Source: Actinomycetota bacterium (GTDB lineage Bacteria > Actinomycetota > Actinomycetes > S36-B12). From it: 64,000 nt of DNA. The notes under the pieces were generated by a model that saw only the letters and a program-made list of their open reading frames with translations, was not told the origin of the DNA and did no database searches. Location: positions 1-64,000 of the forward strand of contig SYJA01000003.1 in the NCBI GenBank assembly GCA_005798555.1, read 5' to 3'. Below are positions 44,621 through 54,192 of this stretch, one piece after another (positions within the stretch are counted from its first letter, which is position 1; each line of letters opens with the position of its first letter). The translations under genes and the position numbers were made by a program.

Positions 44621-45946
44621 TTACGCGGCAACACCGATAAATGCATTTGCCCGCTTACCGGTCGACCGCACTAGTACCGCGCAGGTGCCCGCTGCTCGCA
44701 TTTGCACCCCGGCCTTAACCGCCTTGCAAATAGTGGGGGTGGACGTACTCAACTTGGTCGTTGCCGAATACTTGAGACCAGACCACTTAGCGACAGTCTT
44801 GGACTTGACCGTCCGTCCAATGATTGCTGTGCCATCAACCGCGACAATAGGTGCAGATGCAACCGAGGCTTGCCCTGCCCCAACGGAGTTCGAGGCGCTG
44901 ACAGTGAAGGTGTAGCTCGTACCCGGCGTCAGACCCGGCACGGCGCAGGTGATCTCGGTCGTTGAACAAGTACCGCCGCCCGGTGCGGCTATGGCGGTAT
45001 AGGCGGCGACAGGCGCACCACCATTGTTGACCGACGCCATCCAACTTACTACCGCTTGGGCGCCAGCGACCGCAACTACAGCTACTTCAGTAGGTGGTAT
45101 CGGTGCCGTCACCGGTACATCCACATACCCGCGGATCCACGGGATGAAGGTGCTGGTTCGCGTATAAATACCAGGAAAGTTAGCGCGGGCACACTCGAAA
45201 CCGACGCTGGTCACACCGGCCAGAATTGGTACTCCCGCAACGTTGATTACCAAAGGTCCACCGCTGTCACCTTGACAGGTATCAACGCCGCCACCTTGTG
45301 CACCCGCGCATAAGGAGAGGAATCCATTGAACCCGGTGCCGTATTCGCCGCAGGCGGCCGCCGGTGGCGCCAAAACCTGCACTGTTGCCTTCAATAGTTG
45401 ATCACTTGTTGAACTACCCGTGAAATTCGCGACCCCCCAACCACTAATAGTGGCCTCGGTACCAACGGGTGGCCAAGCCGCCGGGTCCTGGGCCACTGGT
45501 AGCGCGACTATTTGCGCCCCCGGCCCAGGGGTGATCGGGGTAGTTAAGTTGATCAGCGCGATGTCGTTGGCATACGACGGCGGAGCAAAGTCTGGGTGCA
45601 CCATGATCCCCGCTGCACGTATCGGTGCCACCGACGCGCGCTGGGAATCATTGGATATGCCACTGTAGACCGACACCTGCAACGGGCCGAGGCCGTTAAC
45701 ACAATGCGCGGCCGTCAAGATCCAAGTACTTGAGATTATTGAACCGCCGCAGAGTTTGCCGCCGACGATGATGAGCACCTGCCAAGGCACGTCATTTATG
45801 GTGGTGGGCGAGCCGCCGACGATTCGAGGCGCCAGGCTTGGTGGTGCGGCAAGCGCCCCGGCGGCGGCAATTGACCCCGCGGTTCCGGCGGCGAATACCG
45901 CCGTCAAAAGCCCCGCCGTCAACCGGAATCCAATGCCCCTATTCAT
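44621..45946 (-). CDS. Secreted trypsin-like serine protease with FN3 domain
   Basis: This 441-residue exported protease has a signal peptide (about 1-34), the trypsin N-terminus RIVGGSPTTINDVPWQV, catalytic TAAHC (His), NDIALINL (Asp) and CQGDSGGPL (Ser), with Cys pairs. A fibronectin type III domain (about 285-370) and a short C-terminal domain with CKAVKAG and GTCAVLVRS follow. The Asp-containing VDTCQGDSGG suggests trypsin-like specificity for Arg/Lys. It is released after propeptide removal at IVGG. Convergent with the NUDIX gene, 2 bases apart. Confidence 0.92.
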   Translation of the reverse strand: MNRGIGFRLTAGLLTAVFAAGTAGSIAAAGALAAPPSLAPRIVGGSPTTINDVPWQVLIIVGGKLCGGSIISSTWILTAAHCVNGLGPLQVSVYSGISNDSQRASVAPIRAAGIMVHPDFAPPSYANDIALINLTTPITPGPGAQIVALPVAQDPAAWPPVGTEATISGWGVANFTGSSTSDQLLKATVQVLAPPAAACGEYGTGFNGFLSLCAGAQGGGVDTCQGDSGGPLVINVAGVPILAGVTSVGFECARANFPGIYTRTSTFIPWIRGYVDVPVTAPIPPTEVAVVAVAGAQAVVSWMASVNNGGAPVAAYTAIAAPGGGTCSTTEITCAVPGLTPGTSYTFTVSASNSVGAGQASVASAPIVAVDGTAIIGRTVKSKTVAKWSGLKYSATTKLSTSTPTICKAVKAGVQMRAAGTCAVLVRSTGKRANAFIGVAA

Positions 45947-45986
45947 AATTCCCGAAGTCTCTCACGTGCAGGTGGCAACAGGTTAA

Positions 45987-47213
45987 CTACTGCCCCTTCG
46001 CCGTGACCCCTTTACCGAGGGCTACTACCCCAGCATCACTCACGGTGTAGAGGCCACGATCACGTTCCAAATCGACTCCGACCTGAGCACCGTCTGGGAT
46101 CACCACGTTCTTGTCCAAAATAGCTCGACGAACCACGGCGTCTCGGCCGATGCGTGCACCCGGCATGATCACACTGCCCTCGACATAGGCCCCGGTGCCA
46201 ATCGTGACACTGGATGAGACTACTGAGGTTCTGACGTGCGCCCCAGAGATAACCGTGCCCGCGCCGACCATGGACTCGTGCGCATTACCCCCCTCTACGA
46301 ATTTCGCCGGCGGCAGTGACGGCAGATTGGTAAGAATCGGCCACCGCCGGTTGTACAGGTTGAAAATCGGATGAACTGAAACCAGATCCATGTGGGCATC
46401 GTGATAACTGTCAAGGCTACCTACATCGCGCCAGTAGCCGTGGTCGCGTTCAGTTTCACCTGGCACCACATTTTCGGCAAAGTCATACACCTGCGCCAAT
46501 CCCTCTGCGGTCAGCATCGGGATGATGTTCGTGCCCATGTCGTGTATTGACGACGGATCGCCCGCATCAACTCGCAAAGCCTCTAATAGCACGTCAGTCG
46601 CAAAAACATAATTACCCATAGACACGTAGCAATTGTCATCATCCCCGGGAATCGTCGGGGGGCTAATGGGTTTTTCGACAAAGCGTGAGATATTCCGTCC
46701 GTCGGGTGCGGCTTCGATAACGCCGAACTGGCTTGCTTGCGCCTTCGGCATCCGGATACCAGCTACGGTTACGCCCGCGCCGTTCTCAATGTGCGCCTCG
46801 ATCATCTGCATTGGATCCATGCGGTAGACGTGGTCTGCTCCAAAAACAACTACATACTCGGGTTCTTCGTCATAGACCAAGTTCAAACTCTGGAATATCG
46901 CGTCAGCGCTGCCGGTGTACCAACGCGGGCCGAGTCGTTGCTGAGCGGGGACCGGCGTAACGTAGTCGCCCAGCAATGTTGGCATCCGCCAGGTAGTTGT
47001 GACATGGCGGTCCAATGAGTGGGACTTGTACTGGGTAAGTACGCAGACTCGACGCATGCCCGCGTTGATTAGGTTTGACAGGACGAAATCAATAAGGCGG
47101 TACGAACCACCGAAGGGCACCGCCGGCTTGGCCCGATCCGCCGTCAGCGGCATCAACCGCTTACCGGCCCCGCCGGCAAGCACCATGGCTAGGACATGCG
47201 GCCCGGCGGTCAC
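45987..47213 (-). CDS. glgC: Glucose-1-phosphate adenylyltransferase
   Basis: This 408-residue enzyme makes ADP-glucose for glycogen synthesis. The N-terminal [46 protein letters not shown] contains the nucleotide and allosteric loops. The substrate region has [18 protein letters not shown] and [16 protein letters not shown] left-handed beta-helix C-terminus follows. GTG 47213 has a TAGGGT -10 with 6 nt spacing on the minus strand. It is divergent from glgA. Confidence 0.95.
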   Translation of the reverse strand: MTAGPHVLAMVLAGGAGKRLMPLTADRAKPAVPFGGSYRLIDFVLSNLINAGMRRVCVLTQYKSHSLDRHVTTTWRMPTLLGDYVTPVPAQQRLGPRWYTGSADAIFQSLNLVYDEEPEYVVVFGADHVYRMDPMQMIEAHIENGAGVTVAGIRMPKAQASQFGVIEAAPDGRNISRFVEKPISPPTIPGDDDNCYVSMGNYVFATDVLLEALRVDAGDPSSIHDMGTNIIPMLTAEGLAQVYDFAENVVPGETERDHGYWRDVGSLDSYHDAHMDLVSVHPIFNLYNRRWPILTNLPSLPPAKFVEGGNAHESMVGAGTVISGAHVRTSVVSSSVTIGTGAYVEGSVIMPGARIGRDAVVRRAILDKNVVIPDGAQVGVDLERDRGLYTVSDAGVVALGKGVTAKGQ

Positions 47214-47219
47214 GATCGA

Positions 47220-47225
47220 ACCCTA
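47220..47225 (-). promoter_or_regulatory. -10 element for leaderless glgC message
   Basis: On the minus strand TAGGGT ends 6 nt before GTG 47213. It lies in the 65-base glgC/glgA divergent region. Confidence 0.5.
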
Positions 47226-47265
47226 ACCGTCTTAAGCCATCGAACGATAGTCATGGTTATGTCTC

Positions 47266-47271
47266 TATGCT
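47266..47271 (+). promoter_or_regulatory. -10 element for leaderless glgA message
   Basis: TATGCT ends 7 nt before ATG 47279. The alternative ATG 47267 lies inside this element, so it is less likely. Confidence 0.5.
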
Positions 47272-47278
47272 CGTAGCC

Positions 47279-48442
47279 ATGAAGGTTGGCATGTTGACCC
47301 GGGAGTGGCCCCCGGCGAACTACGGGGGCGCCGGGGTTCATGTGGAGCAATTGGTGGCCCACCTCCAGTCCTTGGTAGAAGTAGAAGTCCACTGTTTTGG
47401 ACCCAGCCGCCAAGACGCCACCGCCCACCAGGTGCCGGCCGGACTAAGTGCGGCGAATCCGGCTATCGGTGTGCTCGGCGTGGACCTCGAGATCGCCGCA
47501 GCGGTCGCGGGCCTGGACTTACTCCACTCCCACACCTGGTACACCAATTTCGCCGGGCAGATCGGCGCCCTGCTGCATGAGGTACCACACGTCCTGACCG
47601 CCCACTCCCTTGAGCCATTACGCCCTTGGAAACATGAGCAACTTGGTGGCGGGTACCGGGTTTCCTCATGGGTGGAGCGCATCGCTTACGAGGACGCCGA
47701 TGCAATCATCGCCGTCAGCCATGGCATGCGTAGGGATGTATTGAGCACCTACCCATTCGTGGACCCGGCAAAAGTCCATGTCATCCACAACGGGATAGAC
47801 ACCGAGCGCTTCGAACCGGATCTAGATCGCGCCGGGCTCACCGAACTTGGGGTGGACGAGACGCGCCCGTATGTGCTTTTCGTCGGACGTATCACCCACC
47901 AAAAAGGCATCCTGCATTTGATAAATGCCGCGCGCCAGTTCGATGATGATGTCGTGCTCGTACTTGCTGCCTCATCTCCCGATACCGAAGCCATCGCTGC
48001 GGAGACAGCGCATGCGGTAGCCCAGTTAAGAGCCGCGCGCGGTGACCAGAGCGTGGTTTGGCTAACGGAACAAGTCCCCCGACCTACCCTCATCAAGCTA
48101 TTTTCCGGCGCCCTCGCATTCGCCTGCCCGTCCATCTACGAACCACTTGGCATCGTCAACCTCGAAGCCATGGCCTGCCAAACCGCGGTAATCGCCAGCG
48201 CCGTAGGCGGCATCCCCGAGGTCGTGGTCGACGGACACACCGGCCTGCTCGTGCCATATGAAGCCAATTCCCCTCTGGAGTTCGAGCGTGCCTTTGCCGC
48301 AGCGGTGAACGCCCTCGCTGCCGACCCGACTCGGGCGGCAAATATGGGTCGCGCCGGTCGCGCCCGAGCGCAATCAGAATTCGGTTGGGATGCCATCGCC
48401 GAACGCACCGTCGCCGTCTATCAGCAGGTACTCAACAGGTGA
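47279..48442 (+). CDS. glgA: Glycogen synthase, actinobacterial GT4 type
   Basis: This 387-residue glycosyltransferase belongs to the actinobacterial GlgA/GlgM group, which uses ADP-glucose to make glycogen or maltose 1-phosphate. The N-terminus KVGMLTREWPPANYGGAGVHVEQLVAHL is characteristic. The C-terminal Rossmann half has FVGRITHQKGILHLINAARQF and PSIYEPLGIVNLEAMACQTAVIASAVGGIPEVV. ATG 47279 gives the family N-terminus and has a properly spaced -10. It overlaps the EamA gene stop-to-start by 4 bases. Divergent with glgC, as in Rv1212c-Rv1213 (from memory). Confidence 0.92.
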   Translation: MKVGMLTREWPPANYGGAGVHVEQLVAHLQSLVEVEVHCFGPSRQDATAHQVPAGLSAANPAIGVLGVDLEIAAAVAGLDLLHSHTWYTNFAGQIGALLHEVPHVLTAHSLEPLRPWKHEQLGGGYRVSSWVERIAYEDADAIIAVSHGMRRDVLSTYPFVDPAKVHVIHNGIDTERFEPDLDRAGLTELGVDETRPYVLFVGRITHQKGILHLINAARQFDDDVVLVLAASSPDTEAIAAETAHAVAQLRAARGDQSVVWLTEQVPRPTLIKLFSGALAFACPSIYEPLGIVNLEAMACQTAVIASAVGGIPEVVVDGHTGLLVPYEANSPLEFERAFAAAVNALAADPTRAANMGRAGRARAQSEFGWDAIAERTVAVYQQVLNR

Positions 48443-49398
48443 GCGATGTCGCCGAACCGCTGACCGGCATTTCTCCCGCCAAGCAACAGCATCCTAGGAC
48501 GGGTTATTTATTTTACCTTGCGGCAGCCTGCCTGTTCGCCCTGAACGGCACGGTTTCAAAGTCACTCTTGCTGACCGGCATTGACGCCGCACGGCTTTCG
48601 CAAATACGAGTTACTGGAGCATTTCTAGTCCTCTTGATCGTTGTGGCAATCACGCGCCCCGCAGCGCTGCGAATCACCAAGAAGGAACTACCCGTACTAC
48701 TCGCCTACGGGGTGCTGGGCATCGGGATGACCCAGTACCTGTATTTCGTCGCTCTTGAAACACTGCCTATCGGTGTCGCTCTTCTCATTGAGTTCACCGC
48801 GCCGATCATGGTTGCGCTTTGGTTTCGCTTCGGCATGAAGCAGCACACCCGCAAGCTGGTCTGGGTGGCACTTGTCATGGCATTGACGGGCCTGGCGATG
48901 GTGGCGCAGGTCTGGCTCGGGTTCACCCTGAACGCCTTGGGTGTCACCGCCTCCTTCGGAGCGGCAATTGCCCTGGCGATCTACTACGTACTCGCTGACA
49001 GGCAATTGCGATCAGCCAACCCCCGTGATCCGATTTCTTTGACCATGTGGGGGTTCGGCGCATCGGCGGCCTTCTGGGCGATTGTGCAGCCCTGGTGGTC
49101 ATTTCCCTGGGCCAATCTTGCTGGGGCCGGCTTCCCACTAGGTGCAGATGGGACGGCCATCCCTATCTGGCTATTGGTGAGTGACCTGATTGTTATCGGT
49201 ACCGCTCTGCCCTTCCTACTCGTGGTCTATTCATTGCGGCATATCCGCGCCTCCCAAGCTTCGGTTATCGGCATGACCGAACCACTTATCGCGATCGTGA
49301 TCGCTTGGGTTGCCCTGGGTGAGGTTATGACGCCGGTGCAACTGATTGGCGCCCTAGTGGTGCTGACCGGGGTGGTAATGGCGGAACGATCCCGATAA
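48439..49398 (+). CDS. EamA-family (DMT) transporter
   Basis: This 319-residue membrane protein has two EamA repeats, about ten spans. The first starts TGYLFYLAAACLFALNGTVSKSLLL; the second ALGVTASFGAAIALAIYYVLADRQL. The C-terminal repeats end with ASVIGMTEPLIAIVIAWVALGEVMTPVQLIGALVVLTGV. It probably exports an amino acid or other small metabolite; the direction and substrate are unknown. GTG 48439 overlaps the glgA stop (GTGA). Confidence 0.88.
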   Translation: MSDVAEPLTGISPAKQQHPRTGYLFYLAAACLFALNGTVSKSLLLTGIDAARLSQIRVTGAFLVLLIVVAITRPAALRITKKELPVLLAYGVLGIGMTQYLYFVALETLPIGVALLIEFTAPIMVALWFRFGMKQHTRKLVWVALVMALTGLAMVAQVWLGFTLNALGVTASFGAAIALAIYYVLADRQLRSANPRDPISLTMWGFGASAAFWAIVQPWWSFPWANLAGAGFPLGADGTAIPIWLLVSDLIVIGTALPFLLVVYSLRHIRASQASVIGMTEPLIAIVIAWVALGEVMTPVQLIGALVVLTGVVMAERSR

Positions 49399-49431
49399 AA
49401 ATGAGACTTGGCACGTGGTACAAATAGCACC

Positions 49432-50586
49432 GTGAAATGGGTGGAAGATCCGCAGCACGAAGACCTCAGGTCCGGTGTCCGCCAAGTCTGCTCTGGTTTC
49501 ACCGGCAGTTACTGGCGCGATCTTGAACCCGATACGTATCCGGCGCAGTTTGTTGAAGCCATCACCCAAGCCGGCTTCCTTGGCGCCTTGATACCCGAGG
49601 AGTACGGCGGTGGCGGAGCCACGCTGACGGAGGCCTCGGTGATCTTGGAGGAGATCGCAGCCTCAGGCGGCAACCCGGCTGCTTGCCACGCGCAGATGTA
49701 TGTCATGGGTACCGTGCTGCGTCACGGCAGCGTCGAGCAGAAACTGCAATACCTGCCGGAGCTCGCGGCCGGTCGGCTGCGCCTGCAGGCCTTCGGAGTT
49801 ACCGAGCCAGGTGCGGGTTCGGAGACCACGCGGATTAGTACCCGGGCCGAGAAGGTGCCCGGTGGCTGGCGAATCAACGGTCAGAAGATCTGGACATCGC
49901 GGGCCCTTTATTCCGATCTGATGCTGCTCTTAGCACGAACCACGCCTTATGAGGAGTGCGCGAAACCGACTGAAGGTCTCTCGACATTCTTAGTTGACAT
50001 GCGCAACGCCGAAGGCATCACCATTAATCCGATCAAGACAATGATAAATCACAGCACTACCGAAGTTTTCTTCGAAAATGTCGTAATCCCTGACGCGGCA
50101 TTAGTTGGCGAAGCTGGTAACGGCTTTCGCTACATCCTGGACGGCATGAACGCAGAGCGCATCCTGATTGCAGCTGAATGCATCGGCGACGGCAGGTACC
50201 TGCTCGAGAAAGGCGTCGACTATGCCAATCAGCGAATCGTCTTCGATCGCCAAATCGGCTCGAATCAAGGGGTTCAGTTTCCGCTGGCTAAGGCCTATGC
50301 CCAATTACGTGCGGCCGATCTGGTGCGTTTTGACGCAGCCGCTAAGTACGATGCGGGTAAATCATGTGCCACCGAGGCCAATATGGCAAAACTCCTTGCC
50401 TCCGATGCTTCATGGGCTGCCGCAAACGCCGCAATGGATACCCACGGCGGGTTCGGATTCGCCGTCGAGTACGACATCGAAAGAAAATTTCGGGAGACCC
50501 GGCTCTATCAAGTTGCACCTATCAACAACAACCTAGTTCTGGCCTATCTCGGACAGCATGTCCTTGGGCTGCCCAAGTCCTACTAG
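49432..50586 (+). CDS. Acyl-CoA dehydrogenase family protein
   Basis: This 384-residue FAD enzyme oxidises an acyl-CoA to the enoyl-CoA. QAGFLGALIPEEYGGGGATLTEASVILEEIAASGGNP and LQAFGVTEPGAGSETTRISTRAEK (FAD site) are typical, as is AAMDTHGGFGFAVEYDIERKFRETRLYQVAP near the end. The usual MCAD-type Glu at YEGT is replaced by the VAPINN stretch, but a Glu at NAERILIAAE (about residue 242) matches the position used by isovaleryl-CoA dehydrogenase. GTG 49432 is chosen over TTG 49408; a TACAAA-like -10 precedes it. Substrate unknown. Confidence 0.88.
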   Translation: MKWVEDPQHEDLRSGVRQVCSGFTGSYWRDLEPDTYPAQFVEAITQAGFLGALIPEEYGGGGATLTEASVILEEIAASGGNPAACHAQMYVMGTVLRHGSVEQKLQYLPELAAGRLRLQAFGVTEPGAGSETTRISTRAEKVPGGWRINGQKIWTSRALYSDLMLLLARTTPYEECAKPTEGLSTFLVDMRNAEGITINPIKTMINHSTTEVFFENVVIPDAALVGEAGNGFRYILDGMNAERILIAAECIGDGRYLLEKGVDYANQRIVFDRQIGSNQGVQFPLAKAYAQLRAADLVRFDAAAKYDAGKSCATEANMAKLLASDASWAAANAAMDTHGGFGFAVEYDIERKFRETRLYQVAPINNNLVLAYLGQHVLGLPKSY

Positions 50587-50619
50587 CTCAACCCCCTATT
50601 TTTTGTGCAGTGTTGAGCG

Positions 50620-52062
50620 TCAGATGGGCAGGCCAGGCCGGTCGACACCGACTATCTGGGCTCCGCAAAAGAACCGGAAGACATCCCGATCACCGTGGCC
50701 GCCCAATCCGCTGCCCCGCCAAAAACTCTGCACCGACTCCGGGCTCAGGTCCAACAAACTGGTGCCATTGACTTTCACCTCACCGAATCTAATGCGGCGG
50801 GCCACCGCCATAGCCGCATCGATATCAGTGCCGAAGACATAACCGGCCAGGCCATAAGGCGAGGAATTGGCGAGGTCAATAGCCACGTCGATGGGGCTGG
50901 TCGCGTGAACCGTGACCACCGGGCCGAATAGCTCATCAACGCAGAGTCCTTCAGGCGCGTCGGTTACTACCACTGGCGGCCAAAACCATCCGGGTAAATC
51001 CGGGGCGGTATGCACTTGGTGCGCGGTCGCGCCGCCGCGCACTAGACCGTCAACCCGAGACTGCAACTGTTCACGGTGGTCTCGATGCGCGAGCGGCCCC
51101 ATTAACGCAGCCGGATCATCATGGGCCCCGATCACCACACCCCCCAGTTCCACCAGCAGGGCGCTAACAAGCGCGCGCTCAAGGGCTGGCGGTACGAAGA
51201 TTTTGCCCGGCCCTTCGCACCATTGCCCATTAAGCTTGGTCATGCCGGTGGCGATGCTTTTCGCCGCCTGGTTGATATCCGCATCAGGCATGATGATCAC
51301 CGGGTTATTACCGCCTAGTTCTAGTTGTACTGCCTTGAAGTCCGCGGCCGCGGCGATGGCGATCGCCCGCCCTGTGGTGACCGAACCGGTGAACGAGATA
51401 CACCTAATGCGCGGATCGGTCGTTAACTGAACGCCGACATCAGCACCGCCATGCACCAGCTGGAAAACCCCGCCCGGAAGCCCTGCTGCCGCGATGGCTT
51501 CGGCGAGCACATTGCAGCCAAATGGTGCCCGCTCCGGTGGCTTGAGAATTACCGGAGCCCCTGCTGCAAGTGCGTATGCGCACTTTTTTGCAGCCATCGC
51601 CGCTGGGGCATTCCATGGCACCAGCACGGTGGTCGGACCCCAAGGAATACGAAGGATTTCTACCGGCCTATCGATCTCGCCGACCTGCTGGACTAGTACG
51701 CCGCTTCGCATCTGCTCGACCGCGTCGCGAAAGGATCCAGCCAACGAACCGCCAAATAGTCGGGCGATGGATATCACAACACCCGACCCCAATGACTCAG
51801 CCGCCCCGATCCGATCACCGCGTTGATCCAACTCATCGGCCACGCGCAGCAGGGCCGCCGCACGGTCATCGATGCTCTGCAGGCGCCACGAACCGGCCTT
51901 ATCGATTCGGTCCGCGGCCGCGATGGCGCGATCGACCTCGGTTGGATCCGTTTGGGCAACTTTTGCGATGAACTCACCGGTGGACGGGTTGGTCAGTTCG
52001 ATCTCCACAGTCTGGCTTGGCAAACACCGCACCCCGTCGATTAGATCGAGTTGAGATTCCAT
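50620..52062 (-). CDS. Aldehyde dehydrogenase (second cluster)
   Basis: This 480-residue aldehyde dehydrogenase has the family motifs LVPWNAPAAMAAKKCAYALAAGAPVILKPPE, FTGSVTTGRAIA, LELGGNNPVIIMPDAD, the catalytic Cys in NGQWCEGPGKIFVP, and VDELFGPVVTV. It probably oxidises the aldehyde formed in this cluster by the SDR. ATG 52062 lies 1 base after the GS stop, so translation is coupled. It is the last gene of the FadR-PuuD-SDR-GS-ALDH operon. Confidence 0.9.
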   Translation of the reverse strand: MESQLDLIDGVRCLPSQTVEIELTNPSTGEFIAKVAQTDPTEVDRAIAAADRIDKAGSWRLQSIDDRAAALLRVADELDQRGDRIGAAESLGSGVVISIARLFGGSLAGSFRDAVEQMRSGVLVQQVGEIDRPVEILRIPWGPTTVLVPWNAPAAMAAKKCAYALAAGAPVILKPPERAPFGCNVLAEAIAAAGLPGGVFQLVHGGADVGVQLTTDPRIRCISFTGSVTTGRAIAIAAAADFKAVQLELGGNNPVIIMPDADINQAAKSIATGMTKLNGQWCEGPGKIFVPPALERALVSALLVELGGVVIGAHDDPAALMGPLAHRDHREQLQSRVDGLVRGGATAHQVHTAPDLPGWFWPPVVVTDAPEGLCVDELFGPVVTVHATSPIDVAIDLANSSPYGLAGYVFGTDIDAAMAVARRIRFGEVKVNGTSLLDLSPESVQSFWRGSGLGGHGDRDVFRFFCGAQIVGVDRPGLPI

Positions 52063-52063
52063 C

Positions 52064-53434
52064 TCAAATATTCTCAAAGTAGCGCTCGAGCTCCCAATCG
52101 GTCACCGCGCGCTGAAAGCACTCCCACTCCCACGCCGCCGCTGACCCATACTGCTCGACGACTGCAGGTCCAAAGTTGCGCATGATGAACTCACTTGCGG
52201 TAAAGCGCTCCGCGGCGGCGCCCAGATGTTTCGGGAACTGCTCGGTAGCCGACTTCACCTGGTACGCATCACCGGTGCGCTCCGGACCCGGATCAATATC
52301 GCGCTCAATACCGTCACCAACCGCGGCAAGGAGCCCGGCAATCGCCAGATAGGGGTTGATGTCGGCGCCCGGTACCCGCCATTCAACCCGCATTGATGCC
52401 GGGTCGGTGCCGAGTACCCGACATGAGACCGTGCGGTTGTCCACCGCCCAAGTTGCCCCGTGGCCGGCGAAGTCACCTGAATTGGTGCGCCGGTAGGAAT
52501 TGATGGTCGGCGCGTACCAAGCCATCAAATCCGGTGCGGTTTCCAAGATGCCGCCCATTACCTGACGCATTGTGTTGCTGATGTGCTGTGGTTCGTTATC
52601 GGACCACATTACTTGTGCCGCAGGCCCGGATCCCTCGAGATCGCGAAGTGACAAATGGATGTGCCCAGACGACCCAACGCCGTCGGCCTGTGGTTTTGGC
52701 AGGAAGGTAGCCGAGAGGCCGGCTTGCGCGGCAACATCCTTAACCGCCAACTTGAAAAGCACATGACGGTCCGCCATATCCAGGGCATCCCCGTAGGTGA
52801 GGTTGATCTCCCATTGCCCCAAGCCCCACTCACCCTGGCTCATCTCGACGTTCATCCCGGATTCGTCCAAAACATTGCGCAGGCGCCGGAAGAATGGTTC
52901 CCAATTGTTGACCTGCTGAACGGTGTAGTCGGAATGAATCAGGGTGCTTGGAGTTCGGGTGTGATAGCCCGCCTGCCGCAATCGGTCATAACTCTCACGA
53001 TAAAGATGAAACTCTAATTCGGTGCCAACCCCTGCTGCTAACCCACGCTCAGCCAACGCGGAGACCTGTCGCTGCAGGATCCTTCGGGGGGTGATCTCCA
53101 CCGGGGAACGATCATGCTCCTCGACGATGTCGGCGAGCACAATCGCGGTGCCGTCAAGCCACGCCGCATTGATGAGAGTCGCCATATCCGGGATCAGCAG
53201 AAAGTCCCGCCAACCCGTATGCCAACCTGCATACGCTGATTGGTAGCCAATGTCCTGTGGGAGATCCCAGCCAAATGTGCAGGCCGAGACCGCGATCCCG
53301 CGCTCCGCGAACTCGGCCAATCGCTTCGGCGCCAATCGCTTGCCGATTAGTCGTCCATGCATGTCAGGTGCAGCTATAATTACGGTGTCGAAGTCGCCGG
53401 CTTGCAAATCCTGCATGGTCAGCACATTCATCAT
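52064..53434 (-). CDS. Glutamine synthetase-like gamma-glutamyl-amine ligase (second copy)
   Basis: This 456-residue GS-family protein should glutamylate an amine. Motifs: GTELEFHLYR (about 140), SQGEWGLGQWEINLTYGDAL, GSSGHIHLSLRD (about 262), and WAVDNRTVSCRVLG (about 340). It ends DWELERYFENI, like GlnA4-type enzymes. The MADQ N-terminus from GTG 53446 is possible, but ATG 53434 overlaps the SDR stop (ATGA) and matches the spacing pattern of this operon. It is the third gene product in the pathway order and the homologue of the gene at 3870. Confidence 0.88.
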   Translation of the reverse strand: MMNVLTMQDLQAGDFDTVIIAAPDMHGRLIGKRLAPKRLAEFAERGIAVSACTFGWDLPQDIGYQSAYAGWHTGWRDFLLIPDMATLINAAWLDGTAIVLADIVEEHDRSPVEITPRRILQRQVSALAERGLAAGVGTELEFHLYRESYDRLRQAGYHTRTPSTLIHSDYTVQQVNNWEPFFRRLRNVLDESGMNVEMSQGEWGLGQWEINLTYGDALDMADRHVLFKLAVKDVAAQAGLSATFLPKPQADGVGSSGHIHLSLRDLEGSGPAAQVMWSDNEPQHISNTMRQVMGGILETAPDLMAWYAPTINSYRRTNSGDFAGHGATWAVDNRTVSCRVLGTDPASMRVEWRVPGADINPYLAIAGLLAAVGDGIERDIDPGPERTGDAYQVKSATEQFPKHLGAAAERFTASEFIMRNFGPAVVEQYGSAAAWEWECFQRAVTDWELERYFENI

Positions 53435-54192
53435 CTGGTCAGCCACCCGCCATCAACCGCAAGTTGCGTGCCAGTTATGTACGATGCGGCATCTGAAAGC
53501 AGGAATGAGGCGGCTCGCGCGATATCTTCCGGCTCGCCGACGCGCGGCACTAATAATCGCTGACTCATAAAAGCCATGGCTTCCGGTCCGGTGATGTCGC
53601 CGCCCGTAAACCGAGTGTTGATCGGTCCCGGTGCGATGGCATTGACCCGAATGCCCATTGCTGCCAACTCAACGGCCAAAGCCTTCGTGAGCATCTTTAC
53701 CCCACCTTTGGATGCGTTGTAGTGCACCTGGCAATTGCCACTCGAGGAGACCACAACTTCGGCTTCAACGGTTGTCATATTGACCATCGCACCACCATTT
53801 CGCATGACCCGAGATGCAGCCTGGGCTACGATAAATGGGCCTTTCATGTTGATGTCAACAACAAAATCCCACTCCTCATCGGATACGGTGTCAAGGCCGG
53901 ACATCGTGACAACTCCAGCGTTGTTGACGATCAGGTCGAGTCGTCCAAAGGTGTCAAGGACGTCGGCTAGTGCCTTTTCAACCGCCACTCGGTCGCGAAC
54001 ATCGGCAACTAATACCGCAGCAGAACCGCCTGCATCAGTGATGAACTTCGCTGTCGCTTCGGCAAGTTCCATCTTGATATCGACGCAGGCGACGGAGGCT
54101 CCGTCATCAGCCAGTTGTCTTGCGATGGCCCGCCCGATACCTGAGCCAGCTCCGGTGACGAACGCCACTTTGCCACTATGGTCAATGATCAT
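53431..54192 (-). CDS. Short-chain dehydrogenase/reductase (second cluster)
   Basis: This 253-residue classical SDR has TGAGSGIG (about residue 15), NNAGVV (about 89), a Ser/Asn-rich catalytic region and the catalytic YNASKGGVKM (about 155), and the C-terminus TGTQLAVDGGWL. ATG 54192 overlaps the PuuD-like stop (ATGA), so the longer upstream start is rejected. It pairs with the homologous SDR at 6680 as the likely alcohol-oxidising step, but its true substrate is not known. Confidence 0.88.
   Translation of the reverse strand: MIIDHSGKVAFVTGAGSGIGRAIARQLADDGASVACVDIKMELAEATAKFITDAGGSAAVLVADVRDRVAVEKALADVLDTFGRLDLIVNNAGVVTMSGLDTVSDEEWDFVVDINMKGPFIVAQAASRVMRNGGAMVNMTTVEAEVVVSSSGNCQVHYNASKGGVKMLTKALAVELAAMGIRVNAIAPGPINTRFTGGDITGPEAMAFMSQRLLVPRVGEPEDIARAASFLLSDAASYITGTQLAVDGGWLTR

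Noticed and set aside
48098-48373. Minus-strand frames over glgA
   Set aside because: Antisense shadows with no protein-like pattern.
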